Source: Amycolatopsis antarctica
Lineage (GTDB): Bacteria > Actinomycetota > Actinomycetes > Mycobacteriales > Pseudonocardiaceae
Assembly: GCF_002262875.1 (NCBI RefSeq)
Contig: NZ_NKYE01000001.1
Location: 186,001 to 250,000 of the forward strand
DNA length: 64,000 nt
Reading direction: 5' to 3'
Shown here one piece after another: positions 25,472 to 34,293 of the stretch; position 1 is the first letter of the stretch, and the number at the start of each line of letters is the position of its first letter. The notes beneath the pieces were generated by a model, which saw nothing but the letters and a program-made list of their open reading frames with translations, ran no database searches and was not told where the DNA came from. The position numbers and the translations under genes are program-made.

Positions 25472-26710
25472 ATGGGTGCCGAGGTGGTCATCGACGGCCT
25501 GACCAAGTCCTTCGGCAAGCAGGCCATCTGGCGTGACGTTTCGCTGAGCCTCCCCCCGGGCGAGGTCTCGGTGATGATGGGCCCTTCGGGCACCGGCAAG
25601 TCCGTGCTGCTGAAGTCGATGATCGGCCTGCTCAAGCCGGAACGCGGACGCTGCGTTGTCAACGGCGTCGACATCGTCACCTGCTCCGAGGCGAAGCTGT
25701 ACGAGACGCGCAAGCTCTTCGGTGTCCTGTTCCAGGACGGCGCGCTGTTCGGCTCGATGAACCTCTACGACAACGTCGCCTTCCCGCTGCGCGAGCACAC
25801 CAAGAAGTCCGAGTCCGAGATCAAGCGCATCGTGCTGGAGAAGCTGGAACTGACCGGTCTCGCCGGCGCGGAGCGCAAGCTCCCCGGGGAGATCTCCGGC
25901 GGGATGCGCAAGCGCGCCGGCCTCGCCCGCGCCCTCGTGCTCGATCCCGAGATCATCCTCTGCGACGAACCGGACTCCGGTCTCGACCCGGTCCGCACCA
26001 CCTACATCTCGCAGTTGCTCATCGACCTGAACGCGCAGATCGACGCGACGATCCTGATCGTCTCGCACAACATCAACCTGGCCCGCACGGTGCCGGACAA
26101 CCTGGGCATGCTGTTCCGCAAGGAACTCGTCATGTTCGGTCCGCGCGAGGTGCTGCTCACCTCCGACGAGCCCGTCGTGGAGCAGTTCCTCAACGGCCGC
26201 AAGATCGGGCCGATCGGCATGTCCGAGGAGAAGGACTCCGCGACGATGGCCGCCGAACAGGCCAACGTCGACGCCGGCCACCACGACGGCTCCCCGGACG
26301 AGGACCTGCGCGGCGTCGTCCCGCAGATGGAGCCGACGCCCGGAATGCCGGAGCGCATGGGTATCCGCCGCCGCAAGGACCGCGTCATGCGGATCCTGCA
26401 CACGCTGCCGCAGGCCGCGCAGGAGAGCATCATCGCCTCGCTCACCGACGAGGACCGGCGGCGCTACGGGATGCAGCAGCCGCACGCCATGGCCGCCGCG
26501 CCGCAGCAGAACCAGCAGCCCCAGCAGAACCAGCAGCCGCAGCAGAACCAGCAGCGGGGAACCCAGACGCCGCGATACGGGCAGGGCGACGCGGTCCCCG
26601 ACCAGCACGCGGGCCAGCTCCCGGCGGACCGTGTCGCACAGGTCCCCGGCTCCGGCTGGGAACAGCCCGCACCGCGCGGCCAGTCCGGCCCAGGGCAGGG
26701 CCGACCATGA
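25472..26710 (+). CDS. mkl: Mce lipid-transport ATPase Mkl (MceG/MlaF type)
   Basis: A 412-residue ABC ATPase that energises Mce lipid importers from the cytoplasmic face. Walker A GPSGTGKS (37-44), Q-loop Gln 88, signature ISGGM (141-145), Walker B IILCDEP (D165/E166) and H-loop His 199 are all present. After residue 250 comes a long extension, including a helical segment (RVMRILHTLPQAAQESIIAS) shared with MceG-type proteins and a Gln-rich tail with three QQNQQP units (about 347-364). ATG at 25472 follows GAGGAGGT. Its stop overlaps the ATG of a small ORF (ATGA) that leads into the permease gene. M. tuberculosis carries mkl alone in this rplL-rpoB interval; here it heads a complete mce operon. 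Confidence 0.94.
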   Translation: MGAEVVIDGLTKSFGKQAIWRDVSLSLPPGEVSVMMGPSGTGKSVLLKSMIGLLKPERGRCVVNGVDIVTCSEAKLYETRKLFGVLFQDGALFGSMNLYDNVAFPLREHTKKSESEIKRIVLEKLELTGLAGAERKLPGEISGGMRKRAGLARALVLDPEIILCDEPDSGLDPVRTTYISQLLIDLNAQIDATILIVSHNINLARTVPDNLGMLFRKELVMFGPREVLLTSDEPVVEQFLNGRKIGPIGMSEEKDSATMAAEQANVDAGHHDGSPDEDLRGVVPQMEPTPGMPERMGIRRRKDRVMRILHTLPQAAQESIIASLTDEDRRRYGMQQPHAMAAAPQQNQQPQQNQQPQQNQQRGTQTPRYGQGDAVPDQHAGQLPADRVAQVPGSGWEQPAPRGQSGPGQGRP

Positions 26711-26817
26711 TCACCCGGACGACGCTGCCCCGGACCCGGCAGGCGACACCCCGGCAGGCGACACCCCGGCAGGCGACACAAAGGCAGACGGACGAGTGCC
26801 CGCGAGGAGTCCGGTGA
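26707..26817 (+). CDS. 36-codon ORF coupled between mkl and yrbE
   Basis: A short ORF whose ATG overlaps the mkl stop (ATGA at 26707-26710) and whose TGA overlaps the GTG start of yrbE (GTGA at 26814-26817). The predicted peptide is basic and Thr/Arg/Gln-rich, with three PRQAT units encoded by a 15-bp tandem repeat. It may serve as a ribosome bridge that couples permease to ATPase translation rather than as a functional peptide. No homologue is recognised. Confidence 0.4.
   Translation: MITRTTLPRTRQATPRQATPRQATQRQTDECPRGVR
26735..26779 (+). repeat. Three perfect 15-bp tandem repeats
   Basis: The unit CCCGGCAGGCGACAC occurs three times without change or gap. Because 15 is a multiple of three, every reading frame keeps open through it. 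It lies in the mkl-yrbE junction. Confidence 0.9.
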
Positions 26818-27608
26818 GCGGGCAGGCCACCGCGGCCAAGTTCCCCGGCGTCGGCATGCTCCGCGAGACGGGCAGGCTCTTCGCCCTCGGACTCGACGTC
26901 ACGCGCGGCTTCTTCCAGCGCCCGTTCCAGATCCGCGAGTTCATCCAGCAGGCCTGGTTCATCGCCAGCGTCACGATCCTGCCGACGGCGCTCGTCGCCA
27001 TCCCGTTCGGCGCGCTCGTCGCCCTCCAGCTCGGTTCGCTGATCACGCAGCTCGGCGCCCAGTCCTTCATCGGTGCCGCGAGCGTCCTGGCGATCATCCA
27101 GCAGGCCTCGCCGATCGTCACCGCGCTGCTGGTCGCCGGAGCCGGCGGCAGCGCCGTCTGCGCCGACATCGGCGCGCGCACCATCCGCGAGGAGATCGAC
27201 GCGATGGAGGTGCTGGGCGTCTCCGCCGTGCAGCGCCTGATCGTGCCGCGGGTACTCGCCATGATGCTGGTCGCGGTACTGCTCAACGGGGTCGTCAGCG
27301 TCATCGGCGTGCTCGGCGGGTACTTCTTCAACGTCGTGCTCCAGGGCGGTACCCCCGGCGCCTACCTGGCCAGCTTCTCCGCCCTCGCCCAGCTTCCCGA
27401 CCTCTGGGTCAGCGAGCTCAAGGCGCTGATCTTCGGCTTCATCGCCGGCATCGTCGCCGCCTACCGCGGCCTGAACCCGCCCCCCGGACCGAAGGGTGTC
27501 GGCGACGCCGTGAACCAGTCGGTGGTCATCACCTTCCTGCTGCTGTTCTTCGTCAACGGCATCCTCACCCTGCTGTACCTGCAGATCGTCCCGGCGAAGG
27601 GGAGCTGA
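26814..27608 (+). CDS. yrbEA: Mce permease YrbEA (MlaE family)
   Basis: A 264-residue integral membrane permease of the Mce lipid transporter. MlaE-family features are IASVTILPTALVAIPFGALV, GAQSFIGAASVLAIIQQASP, the GAGGSAVCADIGARTIREEI-DAMEVLGV coupling segment, and four to five further membrane helices. GTG at 26814 is chosen for GAGGAG five bases upstream. The frame is open to 26631, but the extra 61 codons overlap mkl and the tandem repeat. The second permease follows after 2 bp. Confidence 0.93.
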   Translation: MSGQATAAKFPGVGMLRETGRLFALGLDVTRGFFQRPFQIREFIQQAWFIASVTILPTALVAIPFGALVALQLGSLITQLGAQSFIGAASVLAIIQQASPIVTALLVAGAGGSAVCADIGARTIREEIDAMEVLGVSAVQRLIVPRVLAMMLVAVLLNGVVSVIGVLGGYFFNVVLQGGTPGAYLASFSALAQLPDLWVSELKALIFGFIAGIVAAYRGLNPPPGPKGVGDAVNQSVVITFLLLFFVNGILTLLYLQIVPAKGS

Positions 27609-27610
27609 CC

Positions 27611-28468
27611 ATGTCCGCACGCTCCCAGCTCGCCTCCATCGGCCAGGGCGCCCGCCGCGTCGTCAACGCCCCGCTGGGCGCCCTCGACCAGCTCGGCGAC
27701 CAGCTCTCCTTCTACATCCGCGCACTGGCGTGGATCCCGCAGGCGCTGCGGAAGTACATGAAGGAGACGATGCGCCTGCTGGCCGAGGTCAGCTTCGGCT
27801 CCGGCGCGCTCGCAGTCATCGGCGGGACGGTCGGCGTCATGGTCGGCCTCACCGTCTTCACCGGTGTCGTCGTCGGCCTCCAGGGCTACGCCGCACTCGA
27901 CCAGATCGGCACCGCCGCGTTCGCCGGGTTCGCCTCCGCCTACATCAACACCCGCGAGATCGCGCCGCTCGTCGCCGGGCTCGCGCTCTCCGCGACCGTC
28001 GGATCCGGGTTCACCGCTCAGCTCGGCGCCATGCGGATCTCCGAGGAGATCGACGCGCTCGAGGTGATGGGTGTACCCAGCCTGCCCTACCTGGTGACCA
28101 CCCGGATCATCGCCGGCTTCATCGCCGTCATCCCGCTCTACATCATCGGCCTGCTGACGTCCTACGTCGGATCGAGGCTGATCACCGTCTACCTGTACGG
28201 CCAATCGGCCGGAACGTACGACCACTACTTCAATCTGTTCTTACCTCCGGAGGACGTGTTCATCTCCTTCGGCAAGGTGCTGTTCTTCGCGGTGATCATC
28301 ATCCTGTCCCACTGCTACTACGGTTACCGTGCCACCGGCGGCCCGGCTGGTGTCGGCGTGGCCGTCGGCCGCGCGGTCCGGACCACGATCGTGACCGTCG
28401 CGATCACCAACTTCTTCATCGGTTTCGCCATCTGGGGCACCACGACGACGGTGAGGATCGCGGGATGA
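27611..28468 (+). CDS. yrbEB: Mce permease YrbEB (MlaE family)
   Basis: A 285-residue MlaE-type permease, partner of the preceding one, forming the membrane core of the Mce importer. It has FGSGALAVIGGTVGVMVGLT, the conserved coupling helix GAMRISEEIDALEVMGVPSL, and a C-terminal membrane helix ending GFAIWGTTTTVRIAG. ATG at 27611; its stop overlaps the mceA start by ATGA. Confidence 0.94.
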   Translation: MSARSQLASIGQGARRVVNAPLGALDQLGDQLSFYIRALAWIPQALRKYMKETMRLLAEVSFGSGALAVIGGTVGVMVGLTVFTGVVVGLQGYAALDQIGTAAFAGFASAYINTREIAPLVAGLALSATVGSGFTAQLGAMRISEEIDALEVMGVPSLPYLVTTRIIAGFIAVIPLYIIGLLTSYVGSRLITVYLYGQSAGTYDHYFNLFLPPEDVFISFGKVLFFAVIIILSHCYYGYRATGGPAGVGVAVGRAVRTTIVTVAITNFFIGFAIWGTTTTVRIAG

Positions 28469-29799
28469 GCACCCTTCGCACACGCCTCCTCGGCCTGCTG
28501 TTCATCGCCGCGATGGTCGGCGGCGTCGCGCTCAGCGTCGCCATGTTCAACAAGTCGTTCAGCGAGTTCGTCCGGGTCAAGCTCCAGGCCGACAAGGTCG
28601 GCAACCAGCTCGCCGAGATGTCCGACGTCAAGGTGCGCGGCCTGATCATCGGCAGCGTCGAGGAGATCACCCCCACCGCGTCCGGATCCGAGCTGACGCT
28701 GCGCCTCGACCCGCAGTCGGCTGAACTCGTACCCGCCGACGTCTCGGCCCGTTTCATCCCGAAGACCCTCTTCGGTGAACGCTTCGTCTCCCTCGAACTC
28801 CCCGAGGGCGGATCGGGCACCAAGCTCGCCGACGGCGACGTCATCCCGCAGGACCGCAGCTCCAGCGCCGTCGAATTGTCCAAGGCGTTCGAGTCGCTGC
28901 TCCCCGTGCTGCAGGCGGTGCAGCCGCAGAAGCTCAACAGCACGCTCACCGCCATCTCCACCGCACTCGAGGGCCGCGGCGAACCGCTCGGCGAGACGCT
29001 GTCCGAACTCGGCGCCTACGTCGGCGAACTGAACCCGTACCTGCCCGACCTCCAGCGCAACCTGCAGGAGCTGGCCACGTTCTCCGACAACCTCTCCGAC
29101 GTCACGCCGGACCTGGTGCAGACGCTGACGAACCTGACGGTCACCTCGCAGACCGTCGTCGACCAGCAGCAGAACCTGCAGACGCTCTACGGCTCGCTCA
29201 CCACCGCCTCGGTCGACCTGCGCTCCTTCCTGGAAGCCAACGCCGCCAACCTGATCAACCTCGGCGAATCGGCGCGGCCCACCGTGGAACTGCTCGCCAA
29301 ATACGCGCCCGAGTACCCCTGCGTCATCGGGCAGATGGCCGAGGCACTGCCCAAGATCGACGAGGCCTTCGGCAAGGGCACCGGCAAACCGGGCCTGCGG
29401 GCGACCATCGAGATCACGCCCAACCGCGGCCCGTACCTGCCCGGCCAGGACGAGCCGGAATTCAACGACACCCGCGGCCCCCGGTGCTATGACATGAAGG
29501 ACTTCCCGCAGCCGTTCCCGCAGCACCCGCCGGACGGCGCCATCGACGACGGCAGCGTGCCGCCGCCCGCGGCACGCTCCATCAACGACGGCCTGCTGCC
29601 CTCGGGCAACGTCGCCAACGCTGGCGGCTACAACGGCGGCGGCACCCCCGCGGGCAACCCGGCCAACACCCCGGCCGAACAGGGCTTCCTCGCCCAGCTC
29701 ATCGGACCGCAGGTCGGCATGGCCCCGCAGGACGTGCCCGACTTCTCGACGCTGCTGGTCGGCCCGCTGTACCGGGGCGCGGAGGTGAACGTCAAATGA
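28465..29799 (+). CDS. mceA: Mce family protein MceA
   Basis: A 444-residue substrate-binding subunit anchored by one N-terminal helix (LLGLLFIAAMVGGVALSVAM). The MCE domain spans about 40-115 (VRVKLQADKVGNQLAEMSDV, KVRGLIIGSVEEI), then a long helical region lines the lipid tunnel. A Pro/Gly/Asn-rich C-terminal tail (about 340-430) is as in other actinobacterial MceA proteins. The ATG overlaps the yrbEB stop and the gene end overlaps mceB (ATGA). Lipid substrate unknown. Confidence 0.93.
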   Translation: MSTLRTRLLGLLFIAAMVGGVALSVAMFNKSFSEFVRVKLQADKVGNQLAEMSDVKVRGLIIGSVEEITPTASGSELTLRLDPQSAELVPADVSARFIPKTLFGERFVSLELPEGGSGTKLADGDVIPQDRSSSAVELSKAFESLLPVLQAVQPQKLNSTLTAISTALEGRGEPLGETLSELGAYVGELNPYLPDLQRNLQELATFSDNLSDVTPDLVQTLTNLTVTSQTVVDQQQNLQTLYGSLTTASVDLRSFLEANAANLINLGESARPTVELLAKYAPEYPCVIGQMAEALPKIDEAFGKGTGKPGLRATIEITPNRGPYLPGQDEPEFNDTRGPRCYDMKDFPQPFPQHPPDGAIDDGSVPPPAARSINDGLLPSGNVANAGGYNGGGTPAGNPANTPAEQGFLAQLIGPQVGMAPQDVPDFSTLLVGPLYRGAEVNVK

Positions 29800-30821
29800 G
29801 GGGACTCGCCGCACCACTGGTCAAACTGATCGTCTTCATCGTCGTGACGGTCATGTTCACCGCCGTGCTCGGCATCAGCATCGCCAACGTCAACCTGGCC
29901 AGTACCAACGCCTACAAGGCCCGGTTCACCGACGCGACCCTGCTGCTGCCCAACGACGACGTCCGCATCGCCGGTGTCCGCGTCGGGCAGGTGACCGACG
30001 TCCGTGTCGTCGACCGCAGGCAGGCCGAGGTGGAGTTCGAGGTCGACGCGGGTCGCAAGCTGCCGGCGAGCGTCACCGCGCAGATCAAGTTCCGCAACCT
30101 CGTCGGCCAGCGCTACGTCTCGCTCGGCCAGGGCGACGGCGACATGTCGCAGCCCCTCGACACCGGCGGCACCATCCCGGCGGAGCGCACCAAACCCGCG
30201 CTGGATCTGACCGAACTGTTCAACGGGTTCAAGCCGCTGTTCCGCGCCCTGCAGCCCGAGGACATCAACAAGCTGTCGTACCAGGTGATCCAGGTGCTGC
30301 AGGGTGAAGGCGGCACCGTCGAGAGCCTGCTCGCCAGCACCGCCTCGCTCACCACCACGATCGCCGAGAAGGACCAGGTGATTGGCGAGGTGATCGGCAA
30401 CCTGAACGGCGTACTGGACACCCTCAACGCACGTACCCCGCAGCTCAACGACCTCGTCATCCGGCTCCAGCAGTTCGTCTCCGGCCTCGCCGCCGACCGG
30501 GAGCCGATCGGCGACGCCGTCGACGCGCTGGGCGGGCTCGCCAACACCACCGCCGGCCTGCTCACCGAGGCCCGCGAACCGCTCAAGCAGGACATCGGGG
30601 CACTCGGAACGTTGACGCAGAACCTGAACGACAGCGAGGCACTGGTGGAGCGCTTCATCCAGTTCCTGCCGGAGAAGGTGGAGACCATGAGCAGAACCGC
30701 CGACTACGGTTCCTGGTTCAACTTCTTCTCCTGCGAGCTCAAGGGCTCGGTCGGGGTTCCCGGCCTGCCGACGATCCCGCTGACCATCGCACCGGTCAAC
30801 CGAGAGCGGTGTGGCTCGTGA
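29796..30821 (+). CDS. mceB: Mce family protein MceB
   Basis: A 341-residue MCE subunit: N-terminal anchor (LIVFIVVTVMFTAVLGISIA), MCE domain (YKARFTDATLLLPNDDVRIA, GVRVGQVTDVRVVDRRQAEV), then helical repeats, and a C-terminus ending SCELKGSV-x-CGS with two Cys typical of MceB. Start overlaps mceA and end overlaps mceC. Confidence 0.93.
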   Translation: MRGLAAPLVKLIVFIVVTVMFTAVLGISIANVNLASTNAYKARFTDATLLLPNDDVRIAGVRVGQVTDVRVVDRRQAEVEFEVDAGRKLPASVTAQIKFRNLVGQRYVSLGQGDGDMSQPLDTGGTIPAERTKPALDLTELFNGFKPLFRALQPEDINKLSYQVIQVLQGEGGTVESLLASTASLTTTIAEKDQVIGEVIGNLNGVLDTLNARTPQLNDLVIRLQQFVSGLAADREPIGDAVDALGGLANTTAGLLTEAREPLKQDIGALGTLTQNLNDSEALVERFIQFLPEKVETMSRTADYGSWFNFFSCELKGSVGVPGLPTIPLTIAPVNRERCGS

Positions 30822-31804
30822 AGTCCTTCCAGAAACGCAATCCCATCCCGATCGCGATCGCCGGCATCGCGGTGATCGTGCTCGGCATGGTGGCCGCGCT
30901 GAACTCCAAGGACCTGCCGCTGATCGGCAACGGCACCACGTACTCGGCGGAGTTCAGCGAGGCCGCCGGGCTGATCGCCGACGACGAGGTCCGGGTCGCC
31001 GGCGTCAAGGTCGGCACCGTCTCCGACGTCGAACTCTCCGGCGACAAGGTCCTCGTCTCCTTCCAGGTCAAGGACGCCTGGCTGGGCGACCGCAGCTCGG
31101 CCGCCATCAAGATCAAGACGCTGCTCGGGCAGAAGTACCTCGCCCTCGACCCCGTCGGGCAGAACGCCCTTGACCCCGGCCAGGTCATCCCGCGCGAGCG
31201 CACCGCCGCCCCCTATGACGTGCTGGAGGCCTTCCGTGGCCTGTCCAGCACCGTCGACGCCATCGACACCCAGCAGCTCGCGCAGAGTTTCGACACGCTG
31301 TCCGAGACGTTCTCCGACACCCCGGACGACGTGCAGGGCGCGCTCACCGGTCTCTCCCAGCTCTCCGACACCATCGCCAGCCGCGACCAGCAGCTCGCCG
31401 ACCTGCTCGCCAACACCAAGCAGGTCAGCCAGACGCTGGTGGACCGCGACGCCGAGGTGACGAAGCTGCTCGAGGACGGCAACCTGCTGCTGGCCGAACT
31501 CGCCCGCCGCAAGGAAGCCATCACCAGCCTCCTCGACGGCACCCGCCTGCTCTCCACCGAGCTGCAGGGCCTCGTCGACGACAACACCGGCCAGCTCGAC
31601 CCCGTACTCACCCAGCTCGACCAGCTCACCTCCATGCTGCAGCGCAACCAGGACTCGCTGAACGACGGCATCAAGGAGTTCGCGCCGTTCATCCGCGTCT
31701 TCTCCAACACACTCGGTAACGGCCGCTGGTTCGACACCTTCATCTGCGGACTGGTGCTGCCCTCGGTAGGCCCCATCAACGAAGAGGGGTGCAACGCGTC
31801 GTGA
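30818..31804 (+). CDS. mceC: Mce family protein MceC
   Basis: A 328-residue MCE subunit: KSFQKRNPIPIAIAGIAVIV anchor, MCE domain (YSAEFSEAAGLIADDEVRVA, GVKVGTVSDVELSGDKV) and long coiled helices (DTIASRDQQLADLLANTKQV). GTG at 30818 overlaps the mceB stop as GTGA; an in-frame GTG at 30809 would add three residues. Confidence 0.92.
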   Translation: MKSFQKRNPIPIAIAGIAVIVLGMVAALNSKDLPLIGNGTTYSAEFSEAAGLIADDEVRVAGVKVGTVSDVELSGDKVLVSFQVKDAWLGDRSSAAIKIKTLLGQKYLALDPVGQNALDPGQVIPRERTAAPYDVLEAFRGLSSTVDAIDTQQLAQSFDTLSETFSDTPDDVQGALTGLSQLSDTIASRDQQLADLLANTKQVSQTLVDRDAEVTKLLEDGNLLLAELARRKEAITSLLDGTRLLSTELQGLVDDNTGQLDPVLTQLDQLTSMLQRNQDSLNDGIKEFAPFIRVFSNTLGNGRWFDTFICGLVLPSVGPINEEGCNAS

Positions 31805-31849
31805 CCGATCCCACCCGCCTCCCACCACCGCCCGCAATGGAGCCATTCC

Positions 31850-33040
31850 ATGGCGCAATCTAAATTTGGCCAGTCGCTGGCCCGCGGCGTCGCGATCGCC
31901 TGCGTGCTGGGACTCGTCGTCGCGGGCGGTCTATGGTGGACGCTCAAGGACGCCGACATCAAGCGCCTCACCGCGTACTTCCCGACCGCCGTCGGCCTCT
32001 ACGAGGGCAACAGCGTCCGGGTACTCGGCGTGGACGTCGGCGAGGTCACCGGCATCGTCCCCGAGGGCGACAAGGTGAAGGTCGACATCGAGTACGAACG
32101 CGGTGTCGAGGTTCCCGCCGAAGCGCAGGCCGTGATCGTCGCCCCCTCGCTGGTCAGCGACCGGTACGTGCAGCTCGCGCCCGCGTTCTCCGGCGGACCG
32201 CAGATCGAGGACGGTTCGACCATCCCGCTGGAGCGCACCGCCGTCCCGCTGGAGGTCGACGACCTCTACGCCAGCCTCAGCCAGGTCAGCCAGTCCCTCG
32301 GCCCCAACGGCGCCAACAAGGACGGCTCGCTGTCCAACCTGCTCGGCACCCTCTCGGACAACTTCCAGGGCAACGGCCAGCAACTGCACGACACGATCAC
32401 CAAACTCGGCCAGGCCGCGGGCACCCTCTCCGGCAACAAGGGCGACCTGTTCGCCACCATCGAGAACCTGGCCAGCTTCTCCGACACGCTCGCGCAGAGC
32501 GACGGCCAGGTCCGCCAGTTCGAACAGCAGCTCGCCGACGTCAGCGGCTTCCTCGCCGGGGAACGCGGCGACCTGTCCGAGACGGTCACCCAGCTCGGCG
32601 ACACCCTCGGCTCGGTACAGGGCTTCGTCGAACAGAACCGCGGCCGACTGAAGTCCAATGTGGACAAACTGGCCAGCGTCTCGCGGGTGCTGGTGGACCA
32701 GCGCGGCGCGCTCGCCGAGATCCTCGACGTCGCGCCCGTCGGCCTCGGCAACCTGGTCAACACCTACAACGCGGCCTCCGGAACGCTGGACGCGCGGCCG
32801 AACCTCAACGAACTCGCGCAGCCGCCGATCGTCCTGCTCTGCCGCACCCTGCAGCAGACACCCGAGGTACTCGACCTGATCGGCGACACCTGCAACTCGA
32901 TTGCCCCGCTCGTCCAGGGAGTCGTGCCGCTGCCCTCACCGGCCGAGGTGATCGCGGCACTGCAACGCGGAGAACTGCCGCCGTTGCCGCTTCCCCTTGC
33001 CGGACAAGAGGTCTACGGCTCCCGGGGTGGTGGTCAGTGA
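31850..33040 (+). CDS. mceD: Mce family protein MceD
   Basis: A 396-residue MCE subunit: anchor GVAIACVLGLVVAGGLWWTL, MCE domain (LTAYFPTAVGLYEGNSVRVL, GVDVGEVTGIV), then helical tunnel segments and a Pro/Leu-rich C-terminus (PPLPLPLAG). It is preceded by a 45-bp gap in which GTGA at 31801 opens a 20-codon ORF running just past the mceD ATG. Its stop overlaps the mceE ATG (TGATG). Confidence 0.92.
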   Translation: MAQSKFGQSLARGVAIACVLGLVVAGGLWWTLKDADIKRLTAYFPTAVGLYEGNSVRVLGVDVGEVTGIVPEGDKVKVDIEYERGVEVPAEAQAVIVAPSLVSDRYVQLAPAFSGGPQIEDGSTIPLERTAVPLEVDDLYASLSQVSQSLGPNGANKDGSLSNLLGTLSDNFQGNGQQLHDTITKLGQAAGTLSGNKGDLFATIENLASFSDTLAQSDGQVRQFEQQLADVSGFLAGERGDLSETVTQLGDTLGSVQGFVEQNRGRLKSNVDKLASVSRVLVDQRGALAEILDVAPVGLGNLVNTYNAASGTLDARPNLNELAQPPIVLLCRTLQQTPEVLDLIGDTCNSIAPLVQGVVPLPSPAEVIAALQRGELPPLPLPLAGQEVYGSRGGGQ

Positions 33041-34293
33041 TGCGCGCGCGTCGGAAAATGATCGCGGTGAGCGCTGTCGCCGCTCTCGCCCTGACCGGGT
33101 GCGGCGACTTCACCGGCATCTACGACATCCCGCTGCCCGGCGGTGCCGACCTCGGCGCCAGCCCGTACACGATCAAGGTCCAGTTCCGCGACGTACTCGA
33201 CCTCGTGCCGCAGGCGGGCGTCAAGGTCAACGAGGTGCCGGTCGGCCGGGTCGACACCATCGGCCTCGCCCAGGACGGCTGGACCGCCGAGGTCACCGTG
33301 CTCGTCAACAGCGACGTGCAACTGCCCGCCAACGCACTTGCCAACCTGCGCCAGTCCAGCCTGCTCGGCGAGAAGTACGTGGAACTCACCCCGCCCGCAC
33401 CCGACCAGAGCTCCGGTGCGGTCCAGGGCAGGCTCGGCGAGGGCGCGCTCATCCCGGTCGAGCGCACCAACCGCAACGTCGAGGTCGAGGAGGTACTCGG
33501 CGCCCTGTCGATGCTGCTCAACGGTGGCGGCGTCGAACAGCTCAACACCATCACCAAGGAACTGAACAACGCCACCGAGGGACGCACCGCCGACATCCGC
33601 GGACTGCTCGACAACGCGAACGCACTGGTCACCAACCTCGACCAGCAGTCGGGCGACATCACCCGCGCCCTGGACGGGCTGAACCGGCTCTCCTCCACCC
33701 TCAACGAGCAGAAGGACCAGCTCGCCAACGCCGTGGACAACCTCGCCCCCGGCCTGCAGGTGCTGGAATCGCAGCGCGGACAGCTCGTCACGATGCTGCA
33801 GGCCCTGCGCGACCTGTCCGGCGTCGCCGTGGACACCGTGAACAAGAGCCAGGAGGACCTCGTCGCCAACCTGCGCTCGCTGCTGCCCACCCTGCAGAAA
33901 CTCGGCGAGGCCGGCTCGGATCTGCCGAAGGCGCTGGAAATCCTGCTGACCTTCCCGTTCTCCGACGCCGCCGTCGACGGCGTCAAGGGCGACTACTTCA
34001 ACCTCTACGCCAACATCGACCTCAACCTCGGCGAGGTGCTCGCCAACCTCGGCCGCAGCAGGCAGAACCCGCTCGACGGCCTGCCCATCGTCGGTGACCT
34101 GGCACAGGGGCAACTGCCCGGCGGCGAGTCGACCGGACAACCGACGGCCCCGCCGCTGCCGCTGCCTGGCGTCACCCCGGAGGCGCCCGGCGCGCCCGCC
34201 GGAACCCCCGCCCCCTCGGGCGGGCAGGCGCCGCGGCCGCAACAGACCGGCGCGGCGGGAATCTTCGGCGTGCTGTCGGGAGGTGTGGGCTGA
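33040..34293 (+). CDS. mceE: Mce family lipoprotein MceE (LprK type)
   Basis: A 417-residue MCE subunit made as a lipoprotein: signal MRARRKMIAVSAVAALALTG with lipobox LTGC and modified Cys 21. MCE domain YTIKVQFRDVLDLVPQAGVK and VNEVPVGRVDTIGL, helical repeats, and a Pro/Ala/Gly-rich tail. MceE is the lipidated member of the MceA-F hexamer in actinobacteria. ATG at 33040 overlaps the mceD stop by one base; the open frame upstream to 31933 lies over mceD and is not coding. Confidence 0.94.
   Translation: MRARRKMIAVSAVAALALTGCGDFTGIYDIPLPGGADLGASPYTIKVQFRDVLDLVPQAGVKVNEVPVGRVDTIGLAQDGWTAEVTVLVNSDVQLPANALANLRQSSLLGEKYVELTPPAPDQSSGAVQGRLGEGALIPVERTNRNVEVEEVLGALSMLLNGGGVEQLNTITKELNNATEGRTADIRGLLDNANALVTNLDQQSGDITRALDGLNRLSSTLNEQKDQLANAVDNLAPGLQVLESQRGQLVTMLQALRDLSGVAVDTVNKSQEDLVANLRSLLPTLQKLGEAGSDLPKALEILLTFPFSDAAVDGVKGDYFNLYANIDLNLGEVLANLGRSRQNPLDGLPIVGDLAQGQLPGGESTGQPTAPPLPLPGVTPEAPGAPAGTPAPSGGQAPRPQQTGAAGIFGVLSGGVG

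Noticed and set aside
31933-33039. Upstream extension of the mceE frame
   Set aside because: It overlaps mceD, and the lipoprotein signal begins at 33040, which fixes the start.
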